Shown one piece after another: positions 22,207 through 34,600 of a stretch of 64,000 nucleotides of DNA (the first letter of the stretch is position 1; every line of letters starts with the position of its first letter). The translations under genes were made by a program, and so were the position numbers. This stretch comes from Tethya wilhelma (lineage: Eukaryota > Porifera > Demospongiae > Tethyida > Tethyidae): positions 1,525,709 through 1,589,708 of the forward strand of contig CAXIPT010000008.1 of the NCBI GenBank assembly GCA_964030475.1, in the 5' to 3' direction. The notes beneath the pieces are model-generated. The model saw nothing but the letters and a program-made list of their open reading frames with translations, was not told the origin of the DNA and ran no database searches.

Positions 22207-22832
22207 ATGTGTGTGTGTGTGTGTGTGTGTACTTCCATGCATCTTAAATTGTGTGAATGTGTGTATGAGTATTCACAAAAATTAATCGTGGACAGTGTGC
22301 ATAATTATTATGACTGTGTGTGCATGTATGAATGTTTGCCATTGCCAAGCAATCAAGGTTTTTATAGGCTAATTGCCAGTTACTGGATGGGTGGAGGTGA
22401 TAATAGAGTAGCAAGGGGTCACAGGGGGTCAATGGAAAACAAACAAATTGCATGGCCTACCGAGCACTTGACCATGCATTGCACTTAAGGGATAATTATG
22501 CAACTATAATTAATTTTGTGTGTGTGTGTATGTGTGGAAGTTACTATGTAAGCAACGCACTGCATGTGAGTATAGTATTACAGTGGGAGTACAAAACTGT
22601 AGGGAGAGTATACTATTCTACTGTTACTGTAGTAACATGTGATAGCTTTGAAAAAGTTACAGTGTAAACTGACTATACTCTAGCAAACTTTGGTTGCTAA
22701 GCATTGGCAAACAATCAGGCCCCAGCTTGTAGCCCTCATGCATGCTGTCCACTTGAAGTCACGTAACTATATTGTGTGTGTGTGTGTGTGTGTGTGCCAC
22801 TGTGTGTGTGTATGCCACTGTGTGTATGTGTG

Positions 22833-22875
<43 letters not shown>

Positions 22876-23586
22876 AATGTGCGTATGTGTGTATGTGTGG
22901 GCATGTGTGTGCATGTGTGTGCAACACTGTTCACAAGTTCATAATTGACAAAATAATTGACATAATTTTCATGCATGCTTAGAAGCATGGCACTGCATGT
23001 GGTCTCTGAAGTCTTTATTGCACCAACTAGCTGTTAATAATGCATAATGGTAACTATAATGGATAGCCATGAACTAACTTCATATTAATTATTGCATACT
23101 AACCTGATAATCAGTTGGTGTGTAGTCAGATGCAATAATGTTTATTAGAACTGGGATTATGGGTAGAACTGCCATGATCATCGTCCAACCAACGCACAAT
23201 TGTACAAAGTATAGAGTGACTGTTGAATACTGTTACATCTCTGTGTGCAGTCAGTACAGTACTTTCCGGTAATACGAGATCTGGGGTTCCAATAACAAGT
23301 ATGTTCTGGTGTACATGCATTCACACATAAATCAGTGATCTGAGTGACGGTTAGGTTTTCAAAATTGTTTAAGTACTTTTGACTCATGGAATTCTCAATA
23401 GCAAAAGATGAGTTACTACTTCTTTTCATTGTGTTGTTGGCTTCTTGGCTATGGCGAAAGTTTAGGCATGGATTGTCACCACTAATTGCTTGCCAGTCGG
23501 ACATTATGATCCCTCCAATGATTGCACTGCAGATTGCTCCGGCCAACATTTTTCGGTTATCAATGGCAAATGCCTTAACAACAGCA
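21602..23586 (-). pseudogene. MFS-1: membrane transporter, 3' half, 2-bp frameshift
   Basis: Minus-strand exons: b 23104-23586, c 22097-22160, d 21602-21846. Exon b encodes a membrane helix (AGAICSAIIGGIIMSDWQAI), a long Cys-rich loop (TPEHTCYWNPRSRITGKYC) and a further helix up to SDYTPTDYQ. Exon c is 64 nt. Exon d ends in a helix and acidic tail. Compared with MFS-2, exon b has two extra bases at 23209-23210, after SLY; these shift the frame and cause a stop. Removing them restores phase (481 nt). Exons encoding the N-terminal half are absent; repeats follow from about 23.8 kb. It looks like a major-facilitator carrier, possibly MFSD8-type; substrate unknown. Confidence 0.72.
22164..22920. 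repeat. (TG)n microsatellites in the MFS-1 intron
   Basis: Interrupted (TG)n tracts lie at about 22164-22230 and 22773-22922. The first abuts the acceptor AG of exon c, so on the sense strand the acceptor reads ACACACACAG. Confidence 0.9.
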
Positions 23587-24389
23587 CTACAGTAATAATA
23601 ATAATAATAATAATAATAATGTGCGTTTAGGTGGGTGCAAGTAGTAACAAAAGATAATGACAGTTTCATTGTGCACAAGTTTAGCACTTTAGGTACCATA
23701 ATAATTATACCATACTGGTCTGTAACATTACAAAAGTTAGGAGTAAATTGCTGCACTCAAATTGGCAAAGGTATAAGTTTCAAGTTTTGCGTGGATAGCG
23801 ATAAAGACGGAGATTGATTAATATTAATGGAGAAATTGCATAGATGGTCACTGAGCAGAATCTTAAGTCAACATGCCAGCAGAAAAATGATTTTCCTCAT
23901 AAGGCATTGCACACGTGGCAATATACTGTTTGGAAGAACAGACACTCATTTGTACCACTTCCCAGTCACCAGCAACCAGCATCATCTGGGCCTTTAATGA
24001 TAGGGTTATACCTTTCAGTAGCAATTATTAGGCAATTATATAGTTTATGATTGGCTGCATGTTATTCTTAGAATATCTAATAGTTGTTCTTGTGGAAATA
24101 AGTACAACTTAATGATCCGGTAATTCCAGTACCATGAGTACTTTCCGACACATTTTTCAGATTTTAACTAGCCAATATAGTGTCAGCCTGCCAGGGCCAT
24201 GACCAGTGTAATTATACCCATTAATGATAACTTTTAGTTCAATTGAAAAAATAAACTGATAATACTCAGCTGCATGCAGCAAACGTTTTGTCAGCTATTC
24301 ACATGGCTGTCATTATCAGTGCAAACAGAATATTAAAATACGCTCAGATGATGCATACAACTGCAGTTTATTGATTGATATAGTGTATT
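23587..24389. other. No gene recognised; (TAA)n microsatellite
   Basis: A (TAA)n run is at about 23594-23620. Upstream MFS-1 exons were looked for on the minus strand and not found. Confidence 0.45.
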
Positions 24390-25382
24390 ATCATACGTAC
24401 GGTAGTACGTATAGCAGGAATGGGCCGACTGTCCCATAGACACAATACAAAATGTTACTCACTATAAAAATCTAGTCAAACAAAATTAAGCCTTCAAAGT
24501 TACTCAGAGGCTCTCAGTGATCGACATATTACCAACTGCATGCAAGGCCTAAAGCTGGCAAAAACTTTCCATAGCACTCGCGTAGAGAGCGCTAGTGGGA
24601 AGCCACCATAGTGCCATTTTTGTTCCTCTAACTTACGTACGTACGTACGTACGTACGTACTTCCTAACTGACTTACTTGAAAAGCATTTCCAGAGAACCA
24701 AAATGTGTTGGGCCAATTTTGACAGCACAAAGTAACTCCTTTTCATAGGTACTACATTCCTTGATACTCGTTTTAGTCACAAATTAGCCTAAGCAAAAAC
24801 TAGAAAGCTTTGAAACTGAGAGTATAAATTCATGTACTTCAATGTAGCCATTTTCCTGTAGAGTTCGAAGGTCATTAATTATCCACGTGGCATTTTAATG
24901 TGCATGCACATTTAGCAGACAATGTAGCTTCTACTCAGATAACTCAAGCTTTTTGTAGGGACTAACCAGTCTCCACACTGTAGTGTTGAAAAAAGTGAAT
25001 GAACAAGTAGTAAAAATTTTCAAGCAATGTAGGAATGGGCAGTGCTGTAAAAAGCATTGGAACAAGGAATGGTCTCAATTTCGGCACATGACTACTTCAT
25101 TTTTTGTGCCCAAGTCTTGGCCAGTAATCTAATCCTGCCTGCTATACTTTATTCTACTTTTTAGCCAAATGATATAAGATTGGCAGGAATTTGAACCATT
25201 AAAATGTGAGCTATTCAAGTACAGATCATGCATTCTTTGAACCATTTACAATTAGCTATGAGAGATCAAAAATGAAAATGAAGTAGTCATGTGCCGAAAT
25301 TGAGACCATTCCTTGTTCCAATGCTTTTTACAGCACTGCCCATTCCTACATTGCTTATTTTTTGGAAAATTTTTACTACTTG
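24390..25382. mobile_element. Repeat R1 with MITE M1 at its right end, copy 1
   Basis: The segment starts at a palindrome (ATACGTACGGTAGTACGTAT), carries an (ACGT)n run at about 24635-24661, and ends in the M1 MITE (25004-25382). A second copy of the whole arrangement is at 35866-36856 and a partial third at about 39776-40030. No ORF of note. It is probably a non-autonomous transposon. Confidence 0.72.
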
Positions 25383-25383
25383 T

Positions 25384-27421
25384 CCTTACATATCAGTTGT
25401 AGAAAGCTTGACAAATCTACTCAACAGACCAGGATTCTTAGAGAAGTGCGAGGAGTGGCATTCAAAATTGAATCAAAATTCAGACTATTTGTGTGATGTT
25501 TATGATGGAAATGTATGGAAAGCCTTTCATTCAGACCAATACTAATCCATATACATACATGTTGAATATGAATGTGGATTGGTTTAAACCATTTGTTCGT
25601 GGAACACAGTACTCCACTGGTGCCATTTATTTGACAGTACAGAACCTACCAAGAAATGAGCGATATCGTCAGGAAAACATCATTTTGGTTGGTTTATTAC
25701 CAGGACCATCTGAACCAAAGTTAGGTATGAACTCATACCTCACTCCACTGATCAAAGAGTTGCAAAATTTGTGGCAGGGTGTTGTAATATCAGTAAACAC
25801 ACCCTCTGTGCAGTTGTCTGTTAGAATCAAAGCAGCATTGTCATGTTGTGCTTGTGATGTACCTGCTAGCAGAAAGCTATGTGGATTTTTAGCTCACAAT
25901 GCAAGACTAGGCTGCAACAAGTGCTTGAAGGAGTTTGCACATTACCCATCTCCAAATGGTGGAGTGCTTACTGACTACTCTGGATTTGATCGAAATAATT
26001 GGGCAATGAAGATCACAGAAGAAGGGTAGCTCTTTTACGGAATGAAAAAACAATCACATCACTTCAACATGCTGAGAGCAGTAGTGGTGTTCGCTACTCA
26101 ATCTTACTTTCCCTCCCATATTTTGACCCTGTGAAATTCACTGTAATTGACCCTATGCATAACCTATATCTTGGTTCAGGGAAACATGCATTTGAGATAT
26201 GGGTTGAAAAGGATTTAATCAAGAAGAAAGACTTATCTACAATAGATCTAATGAAGCATTTCACAACCCCACACAATGCTGGACGACTCCCTACAACAAT
26301 TGGTTCAGGATATGGTGGTTTCACCGCAAATCAGTGAAGTAATTGGATTACCATATTCTCTTCTATCCTTTTGAAAGGAATTCTTCCAGATGAACATCTA
26401 CGGTGTTGGCTGTTGTTTGTTAGAGCTTGTGCCCTCCTCAAACCAAGATTTGTAAGAAAAACTGATACAGAATCGGCAGACTTGTTTTTGTTACAGTATT
26501 GCCGAGAGTTTGATGATCAAAATCTGTTACTCCTAATATGCATCTTCATGTTCACTTAAAGCAGTGTATACTGGATTATGGTCCTCTCCATGCATTTTGG
26601 TGCTATCCTTTTGAGCGGTACAATGGGATATTAGGCAACTTCCATTCAATCTAAAAGCAATTGAATCACAATTGAGGAAAAAGTTTTGCCTTTCTCAGCT
26701 ATACGTAAGCTCTGGTATTGTCCCTTCAGATATAGCCAGTTTTCTACCTGTAAACAAGCATATCAATGAAAGGAGCAATGATTCTGATGTATTGGAGTTT
26801 ATTCTCATACAACATTCACCTCTGAGACTTTTATGTAACTTTGCATTGCTACCACATCACACTTTGTTGAAACCATTACTGCCATACAAAAAGAGAGTGC
26901 TAACGTCTGAATTGGCCGGTCAACTTGAAACTATTTACAACTTTATCCATCAAGAACAATAGCTCATATGTCACATTTTTATCGCCAACATGGCAGAGTT
27001 TCTTTAAGCGATGACATAATTGGTTGCAACAAACAGTCATTCATCTTCTGTTATCACTGCCTATTGGCCTGGGTCTGGTTTAGTTGTATAGATTATACCC
27101 AAAAGAGAGTTGGAGTAATATAGTTCTTTGTCGTACACACAGTTGAAATGGATATAGAAGATAGCACTAGCCATACTGCTGCAGTATCGACAGAAAAACT
27201 ACAGCACATCTTTTATTATGTATACTAGAAGAAACAGCATCCGAAAGCAAATTGGTATGGAGCTTCTGCAATTGTTTGTGATGACAGCTTTGAAATTCCT
27301 AATGCATGTTGCTTCATGCCAGTTCAAAGGATATCCAGCAAATGTGCTTATGCTAAAATGAACATCTCACTTGACACACATGAAGATAGTGTTTTTGTAT
27401 GCTGTCCCATTCCCATTAATT
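25384..27421 (+). pseudogene. CACTA (En/Spm) TNP2-type transposase pseudogene
   Basis: The coding matter is split over several frames: about 25400-25540, 25541-26027, 25999-26337, 26371-26559, 26672-26962 and remnants to 27421. Recognisable TNP2 blocks are NMNVDWFKPFVRGTQYSTGA, IYLTVQNLPRNERYRQENII, VGLLPGPSEPK, the cysteine pattern CGFLAHNARLGCNKCLKEF and DPMHNLYLGSGKH. The family is the DDE transposase of CACTA elements. At least four frameshifts and several stops make it dead. No terminal CACTA repeats were found at its borders. Confidence 0.8.
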
Positions 27422-27448
27422 AATTCCCATTTTACTTAAATTAATTAA

Positions 27449-28845
27449 AGGGAAGCTGACATGAAAAATGCCTATTTTTTATTACTAGCTATTCTTAACC
27501 TTTGAGGTCAGTAAAGTTCATAAACTTGTTTTGAGATTTTTTGCTCAAGGACTTTCTGCGTGGAAACCACACACCAGTACATGTGATTGATCATACTCTG
27601 TTCCCATTTGCCCACTAGTTCACAATCCTTTTGTTTTGCCAAAGCTTTCACTTTCTTACGAAATCCTAACAAGAAAATAATTTGAATTAATATAATTATC
27701 TATTTTACACAAAATACTCACCTTTGGCAACATGCCAAACATCGAAATAGTGCTTTACATCTGGGTGTTCTTCTCTCATCCATCTTGTAATTTGTTGGTG
27801 CCTATCTGTAACTAGAATTCCCACTTTCAGATCTTTCTCCTTCAGGAACTCAAGCACACGATGAAGACCCTCCTTCTCCATATGGTTGCTGCTAGGGACC
27901 TCATTACTCTGTAGACAATGTAGGATGCATTGAAATGGTGATATAAATACAGGATAATATTCATTCTTACCTGAACCAATCTAAAGTCAACAATCTTGTT
28001 GCAAGTCAGTTTAAGGATAGTGTAAGATCCGTATTTCGCACTGTGTCCGGGACTGTCGGCACGTCCATCACCAGCTAGTACTAGTGGATCTCCTTTATCT
28101 TTCAGTGTTCTCAACAGCATATCTTGACTACGTTGCCAAACAGAATGGATTGCCGGCTGTAGGTACTTGCTCTGATGACGGAAAAATGTTTTTGTAGTGA
28201 TTGTAGCAAGGTTTAGGATTTTAAACATTTGCAGTGCCTTGGAAGGAAGTGCTCCACAATAGAGAATAGCGGCAGAAGTAAGAATATTTCCTGCTGGAAC
28301 ATTCCCGATATGTGGCTGGCTCTCCCATGTTCGTCTCCTGTTGCAGTGACTGCACGTCTGAATGATCTTTAAGAATGAACCAAGGACCACTTTCCTGATG
28401 ATAGTATCACTGCTGCTACAATAGAAACATGTTGAAAACAACAGAAGAAGAGCAGACTCAAAAACTAAATAGAGAGTCTGTGTCTTTCGTGTATAAGAAT
28501 GGTCAGCTGATTCAACAGTTTCACTGGTAGATCTGTAGAAAAATGACCATTGTAAAGTGTACTGTAATCTTTAGTATACTAACTTACGATAAACTATCAA
28601 GGTAAGATCCACTAGATGTTTCTTGATCTGGAGGAGAAATCTCAGAAGTTTCTGATCCAGAGGTAGGATAACAATCTATCCTTGGAGTTGACGCAAACAA
28701 AGGACCTTCAATATTTACATTGCACACTTGCGTCCACTAAAGTAGATTGTGAAGAGTGACTGAGATCACATTGCACTCCGACATCTATAAGTGCTGGCTT
28801 GACATCAACTTGTACTTCTGAATTTTTTATATATATACATGTATA

Positions 28846-28925
<80 letters not shown>

Positions 28926-28944
28926 NNNNGAGGGAACGGACACG

Positions 28945-28980
<36 letters not shown>

Positions 28981-29999
28981 ATGCCAATGCCTAGCAACCA
29001 AAATTTCAAGTTATAGGATATATGAGTAGCTAGGATGGCCATCGACTATATTAATGTAAGCTGTAGCACTAAACTGTGTCAACCTACCCTTACAACTTGT
29101 TCTGGGAATGACTTGCGTCCGAACATTTCTTGTCCTTGGACAGGTTTGAATAGAAATACTGCATAACTTAGGACTATCTTCTTGAATAGATTCAACTGGA
29201 ATCTCCATTGGTGATGCTCCTGAATCGTCGACTGGAGGTTCTGGTGCTTCAAGAAGTTTGTGGACAATCTGTACAGGTATCATTAATATACTTAATACCA
29301 TACGACTTGATTTTACTAGCATCTATACCTCGAGTCTTTCCCTTTTCTCAACAGCTCCTCTCTTTCTTTTTGATGGCCTCTCTTCTTCAACCCTTGGATT
29401 AATCCTTTTACGGGAGCTTTCACTTGTGCATGCCTCAGATGATCGGTTGAATATTGTTGGGACTGCCCCAGGTTTCAATCTTCTCCTTTTCTTCATGCCA
29501 AATTGTGAAGCAAGCGCAAAATCCACTTCAAAACAATCTTCAGAAAAATGTTCACTACAAAGAAACGAGTGATCAGTAGCACTCCACTTAGCTCGCGTCC
29601 GCTGTACTTGTTTTTCCCACTTCTTCCTCAAAGTACTGTCAGTGGGAAACTTGAACAGGCTAACCCGATCGCTAGGGGTGTTAGAGCATCCAGCAGCCAC
29701 ACATCTATTCACCATCTCGACGTCTAGTCTCACACAACCAAGTACACGTACGTACACGTGGCTGGGCGCCCGGGCCGGCCTGGGCTACAGCGCTTGCGTT
29801 CCTTTTCTGACGTCACGTTCAAGCCGCGCCCACTTTACACCACAACCGGATGGAACTGCAATGCATCCAATTTACCCTGAAAAGCAAGCTCTTTTTATGC
29901 AGAAAGTCCTTGAGCAAAAAATCTCAAAACAAGTTTATGAACTTTACTGACCTCAAAGGTTAAGAATAGCTAATAATAAAAAATAGGCATTTTTCATGT
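27449..29999. mobile_element. Kolobok-type transposon with ~110-bp terminal inverted repeats
   Basis: Left TIR about 27449-27559 and right TIR about 29899-29999 are inverted copies (AAAAATGCCTATTTTTTATT, TTCTTAACCTTTGAGGTCAG). TTAA, the Kolobok target site, lies at 27445-27448 directly outside. The right outer end is lost in the N at 30000. The THAP transposase gene is inside on the minus strand. Confidence 0.82.
27508..29715 (-). pseudogene. Kolobok-like THAP-domain transposase, six exons, frameshifted and C-terminally cut
   Basis: Exons on the minus strand: 29329-29715, 29088-29268, 28588-28817, 27971-28532, 27722-27908, 27508-27665. The N-terminus is a THAP zinc finger with C5, C10, C53 and H56 and the AVPTIF box; THAP domains bind transposon DNA. 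Exon 4 carries GDGRADSPGHSAKYGSY and exon 5 VTDRHQQITRWMREEHPD with FDVWHVAKG, both typical of this transposase group. Exon 3 changes frame near 28727 (after VQCKY). Past WCVVSTQ the coding sequence runs straight into TIR sequence and stops, so the C-terminal part seems deleted. Intron 2 contains a (TG)n tract and NNNN at 28926-28929. Confidence 0.8.
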
Positions 30000-30045
30000 N
30001 ATAATTATTTTCAAATATTCATGCACATACATATACTGCATATAG

Positions 30046-31263
30046 GTGTACATCTTTTTGATATCAGCTGCAGCTGTGATGAGCTTAAGTTTCACTGTGC
30101 TGGATACACTGTTAACTCCAATTTTAAATAACCAATTTGGATTCACAACAGCTGACATATCCTATTTCTATTTAGTGGCAAATCTGTCACAAGTATTGTC
30201 AATTGTTGCTCTGTGAGTGCATGCATGTGCAGAATTTTTTTGTAATTTTACACAAAATTCTTAAAATTAATAATTCTTTCCATTCTGTAGAATCTGCACT
30301 AAATTCTTTGCATTGAACAATCGAATGACATTAGCTGGTGTACTTGTGACAATAATTGTTGGAGGAACTGTCATGTCCGACTGGCAAGCTGTCATTATTG
30401 GCAATGCTCCATGCTCGAGATTTTGCTACAATATTGACCAATCATTTGTAAATAAAAATACCACTATCTCCACCAATTTAAGCAGTTTTGATGGCTTAGA
30501 TAATTGCGAGGATAGCAGAATACTGAAATTAGCAAACCTTTCATTAGATGATATTGCTGATTTATGTGAAGCTGCCAGTACACCTGAACACACTTGCTAT
30601 TGGAACCCCAGATCTCGTATCGCTGGAAAGTACTGCTCAGAATGTGCACAGAGATGTAGCTCAGTTCAACAATCACTCTATTTTGGACAATTCTGCATTG
30701 GAACAATCACGTTTATGGCAATTCTGCAGATCTTATTAGTGCTGATTAATGTAGTGGCATCGGACTTTGCACCCACAGAATATCAGGTACTGCCAAATCC
30801 GGTAATCAAAGCAAGGCTAGAATATACTGTTGTGAAAGCACAAATGACTAATTATAAACCATATGCCCATTGCAGGGAATTGTGATGGGAGTAATATACA
30901 TGACAATGGGAATTTCAAGAACTGCTTTTCCAGTTCTATGTAAGCTATTACGCTTCAACACATTCAAGAATATATGATGTCATGAAATTACACACATATA
31001 TACTAGGTGACTGGATGTATGAAGCATCTGACAAGCACACATACCTGGTGATGACTATCAGCACTCCACTGAGTTTGTTCACGTTAGTACTACTGGTGGT
31101 TCTCTACAAACAAATGGCCCCAAAGACTTTATCAACCCAACAACATGAAAAGAAGAGAAATTACTTCAGAAAAGTCTGTAATGGATGGAACAAAAGCAGT
31201 GATTCTGAAGTTCAATCACAGTTACTACTTTCAACACCAGTAATGAGTGATTCTGAAAATTAG
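30046..31263 (+). CDS. MFS-2: major-facilitator-like transporter, 3' half, frame intact
   Basis: Exons a 30046-30212 (167 nt), b 30291-30786 (496), c 30876-30939 (64), d 31007-31263 join in phase. Encoded features are a helix with FTVLDTLLTPILNNQFGF, the AGVLVTIIVGGTVMSDWQAV helix, a glycosylatable Cys-rich loop (several NxS/T sites, then PEHTCYWNPRSRIAGKYC), a helix FMAILQILLVLINVVASDF, a 21-residue helix in exon c, a last helix in exon d, and the acidic tail VMSDSEN. The N-terminal exons fall beyond the N at 30000. Exon pattern and loop match MFS-1; exon a matches MFS-3. Substrate unknown. Confidence 0.78.
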
Positions 31264-31693
31264 GACCCAGCTAGGTATTTGAACTGATTCTGTATATTCT
31301 GTAACAAGAATCTCACTTTATTAGATCTATTATATTGTACAGTGGAGAAGTAGACTCTGCTTATGCATGTGATAGACTCAGATGAAGCTGGCACTGCTGG
31401 CAGACTCATGGAATCTTATCGTTACCGTATACCACGCCCACAAATATCACGTGGCCTAGGCCAGGACCAAGACGCGCGCACGCATGCGCAAACATTCGAC
31501 GGATCCGAACAGCTCTAAGCTACGCATGGGTTCTGTTGAGCCACAGTAGCTGCTAAGCAGGTGTACAGCTTGTGTATGTCTTCTTGCGGGAACTGGGGAT
31601 GTCATTGTGGCTTTGAATTTGTGACAGTTTTATAGCAACCTTATCTATATACCACTTACCAACAGCAACAGTCAGTGTTAGCTAACGTTTATC
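31264..31693. promoter_or_regulatory. Probable promoter and 5' flank of MFS-3
   Basis: No ORF. It is comparatively GC-rich around 31430-31520 (GACGCGCGCACGCATGCGCA, CACGTGGCC). The sequence just before ATG 31694 has only loose similarity to the flank of the exon-1 remnant at 19936. No TATA box could be assigned. Confidence 0.35.
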
Positions 31694-34600
31694 ATGGGTA
31701 CCTGTGTGAATTTGCAGTGCTTGAAACGAAAAGGTAAGCCTGGCTATCACAGTAATCAACTTACTAATCTAGTTATCATGATTGTAATGGTAATACTCCA
31801 CTGGTTTAAATGCAATAATCATTTTAAAACTAGAGACACTTGAAAGTTTACCATCACTTCGAAAGCAGTTGGTTAACTGGACTGTGGTCCTGTTTCTTCA
31901 GTTGCTGAATTCAGTTGGATACTGGACATTTCTTCCAACTATGCATCAGTTCATCACTGACCCAACAGAGGCAGACTCTCAAAGTCTTCATGTATTAGAA
32001 AGGGCTATTAAGATTTAATTTATTAATTAGTTATTACTGAGTCTTATGCAATCAGGCTCTGGTTAATTAAAAAAATTAGCATTGGGATGGAATGTTGAAA
32101 GTTGAAACATTACAAGATGTTTATTGACCAAACCAGAAATAATATGGATGCTCTTCAGCAATAGCAAATTTTGGTTGCGGGAGTATAATTATAACCGTAA
32201 CAGATTACATAATAGAACAATGCATGGTCACCATTAATTAAGCCAGAAAAGTGAATTATAGATGAAATTTGGAGAAAGTTATGAAGTCCCATTGCATTGC
32301 CATGGAAGGAAACAAAAAGAATAATAAATTCACCCATGCAAGCTTACTAAAACTCTGCAAATCTCAAGTATAATTATGACCCTTCCATAATAATTATGAA
32401 ATAAAGCTGGTAAAATTTGGTCAGGTTTTTGGTAAATTTTGACATTCTTAAAATCTGATCAGAAAAATTTGCTAAAAAATACACAATACTGCTTTTATTG
32501 ATTTCTTCAAAAATTATACTAAACCAAGAAAGATGTTGTGCATCTATAATGAGGTGTACAAATTTTTAGACCTTCAGAATAATGGAGGTATAATAATATC
32601 AACTTGTATACCTTTAAAACATGAAGAGCCCCAAATTATAGTACAAGGTGTAGTACAAGGTATAAATTTGTACACCATTTGCTAGGTCAAGGGTCGATGT
32701 GCAAATTTGTACCCAGGTCAGAATTCACACATTTTTGTTTAGTTCAGTAACCATTTTATTTAGTTAAGTTTTGTCAAGATGTGCATTACTATTATTGCTT
32801 GTGTTTGAGGGATTCTTCACCTAGCTGCCAGCTTATAGACATGTGCTGCTGTACATGCAATAATATAATTATATGGTATTTTCTGTTCAATAAATTGACA
32901 ATGTATATCTTCCGGCATGCACATGTTTATAAGTAGGTGAATCCCTCAAACCCCATAATGCATACCCAAACAGCTTTCGGTAGCACCAATAAATTGTCTA
33001 TTGTATTGAGGGATTCATCCACTTATAGACATGTGCTGATGTACAATTCTGTTCTTAGACTAATGGATGCGTACTGAAACAGCTTTTGGTAGCATGTTTA
33101 ACTGTCATTTGATGCACTGAGACAAGTCCCAATTTGTACAAAATTTAAAGACATATATAGGGAACAGAATTGTACATCAGCACAATATCATACTATGTCA
33201 TTTCATTGATTCTGAGACTTTTGTGATTCACCTTAAGACATTGTGCTGATGTACAGTTCTGTTCCTGCATGCCATAATTATATCAAGAAATTTTGTAGAA
33301 ATTAGGACATGTTGCTACAAATTGTGATCAACCAACACTTGAAGCATAAAACATGAGTAATTGTCCTGTGCATGCTTGGGTCAACTAACCTACATAATTT
33401 AAGCCTGGTATCGATACTCAAAAGACATTCTTACACTCCAAAGAAGCTTGTCGCATGCCATTTTATAAACCCAATGCATGTCACATGTGAAAAATACCCG
33501 ATTAAAGGCTGAGTCCAAGACTCCAAGGGAATTAGTTATGTACATGCCAATAATAATAAATTTGAATAGCCTATGATGCCGAGGCATGGGAATGACACAG
33601 GTATTTATGATATTTATTCGTTTAATTGCATACAGAGATTGAACCATGGCAATATAATGGCATGTAGGTATACTATTCCATAGGGGTCAGCCGTCTAAAC
33701 CCAGTCACTAGTTATAGCCACTAAGCAACTATATAGTCTGCAAGTCTCAGGAGCATGCTTTTTAAGTCTTACTTATAATAGATGATGGTATTAAATTTGT
33801 TCTTGACTTAGTGAATAATTAAAGATCAAAATAGTACGTATTATGCTGCGTGTCCAGTGCATGAACACACTAGAAAATATAGATTTAATTTTCTGAATAG
33901 CAGCTTTTCTATACATATAAGTAGGCATAATAATACACCTCCTTAGTTCTTAGATTGTTACAATGTATAGTTTGTGTTGAAATAAAAATTCAGATCGATG
34001 CATGAGATTTTGTACGAGGTATTACACTTTTTAGCTGTTAAACACTTGTACATAATTATAGTTTTTCACCTTGCATTTCTTGGCTACTTCCACTATCTTC
34101 GTTCATTTTTTGACATGACTTGCTCAGTGATGGTGTCATTATCAACTCCAATTTTTTTTACATATGTGAAGCACTGTGAGCAAGACCCGCTGCCCTGCTG
34201 TATTCCTAGTGTCAGAGAATTTAAATACATGTCAGATGATGTATTCTGATTCAACTTATGAACTTAATGGATTAGCACACATGTATTCAAATGGAAGACA
34301 CAGATCATGTTGTTCAGGGAGCTGGCCATGATATGGTCAACATTTGTTTGGACATCTATTAACACTACCTGCATGTTTGTGTAAACATCTGGACAGAAAA
34401 GTTAAAAATAGTTTTATGCCTTTTTGCAGAAACAAAATTGCTTAGCAATATGGTCAGTGTACATGTGTGAGCATGATCAAACACTCTAATCATAATATGC
34501 AATATCAAAAATAGTATGATTATCAATTTAATACAGCGATAATATCCAGACATCATTGATATAATCAATTTGTAACTAATGTGCATAATATTATGATTCT

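Noticed and set aside
22690..22988. Open frames rich in His-Thr or Cys-Val on both strands
   Set aside because: They are translations of (TG)n microsatellites (also at 18954-19148 and 28708-29042) and have no gene-like composition or splice context.
23640..23756. Possible upstream exon of MFS-1 (VTDQYGI resembling TDQFGF)
   Set aside because: Only a few residues match, flanking helix residues are absent and the phase does not fit; treated as chance.
29642..29950. 102-aa plus-strand ORF over the THAP exon
   Set aside because: Antisense shadow of the Kolobok transposase and its TIR.
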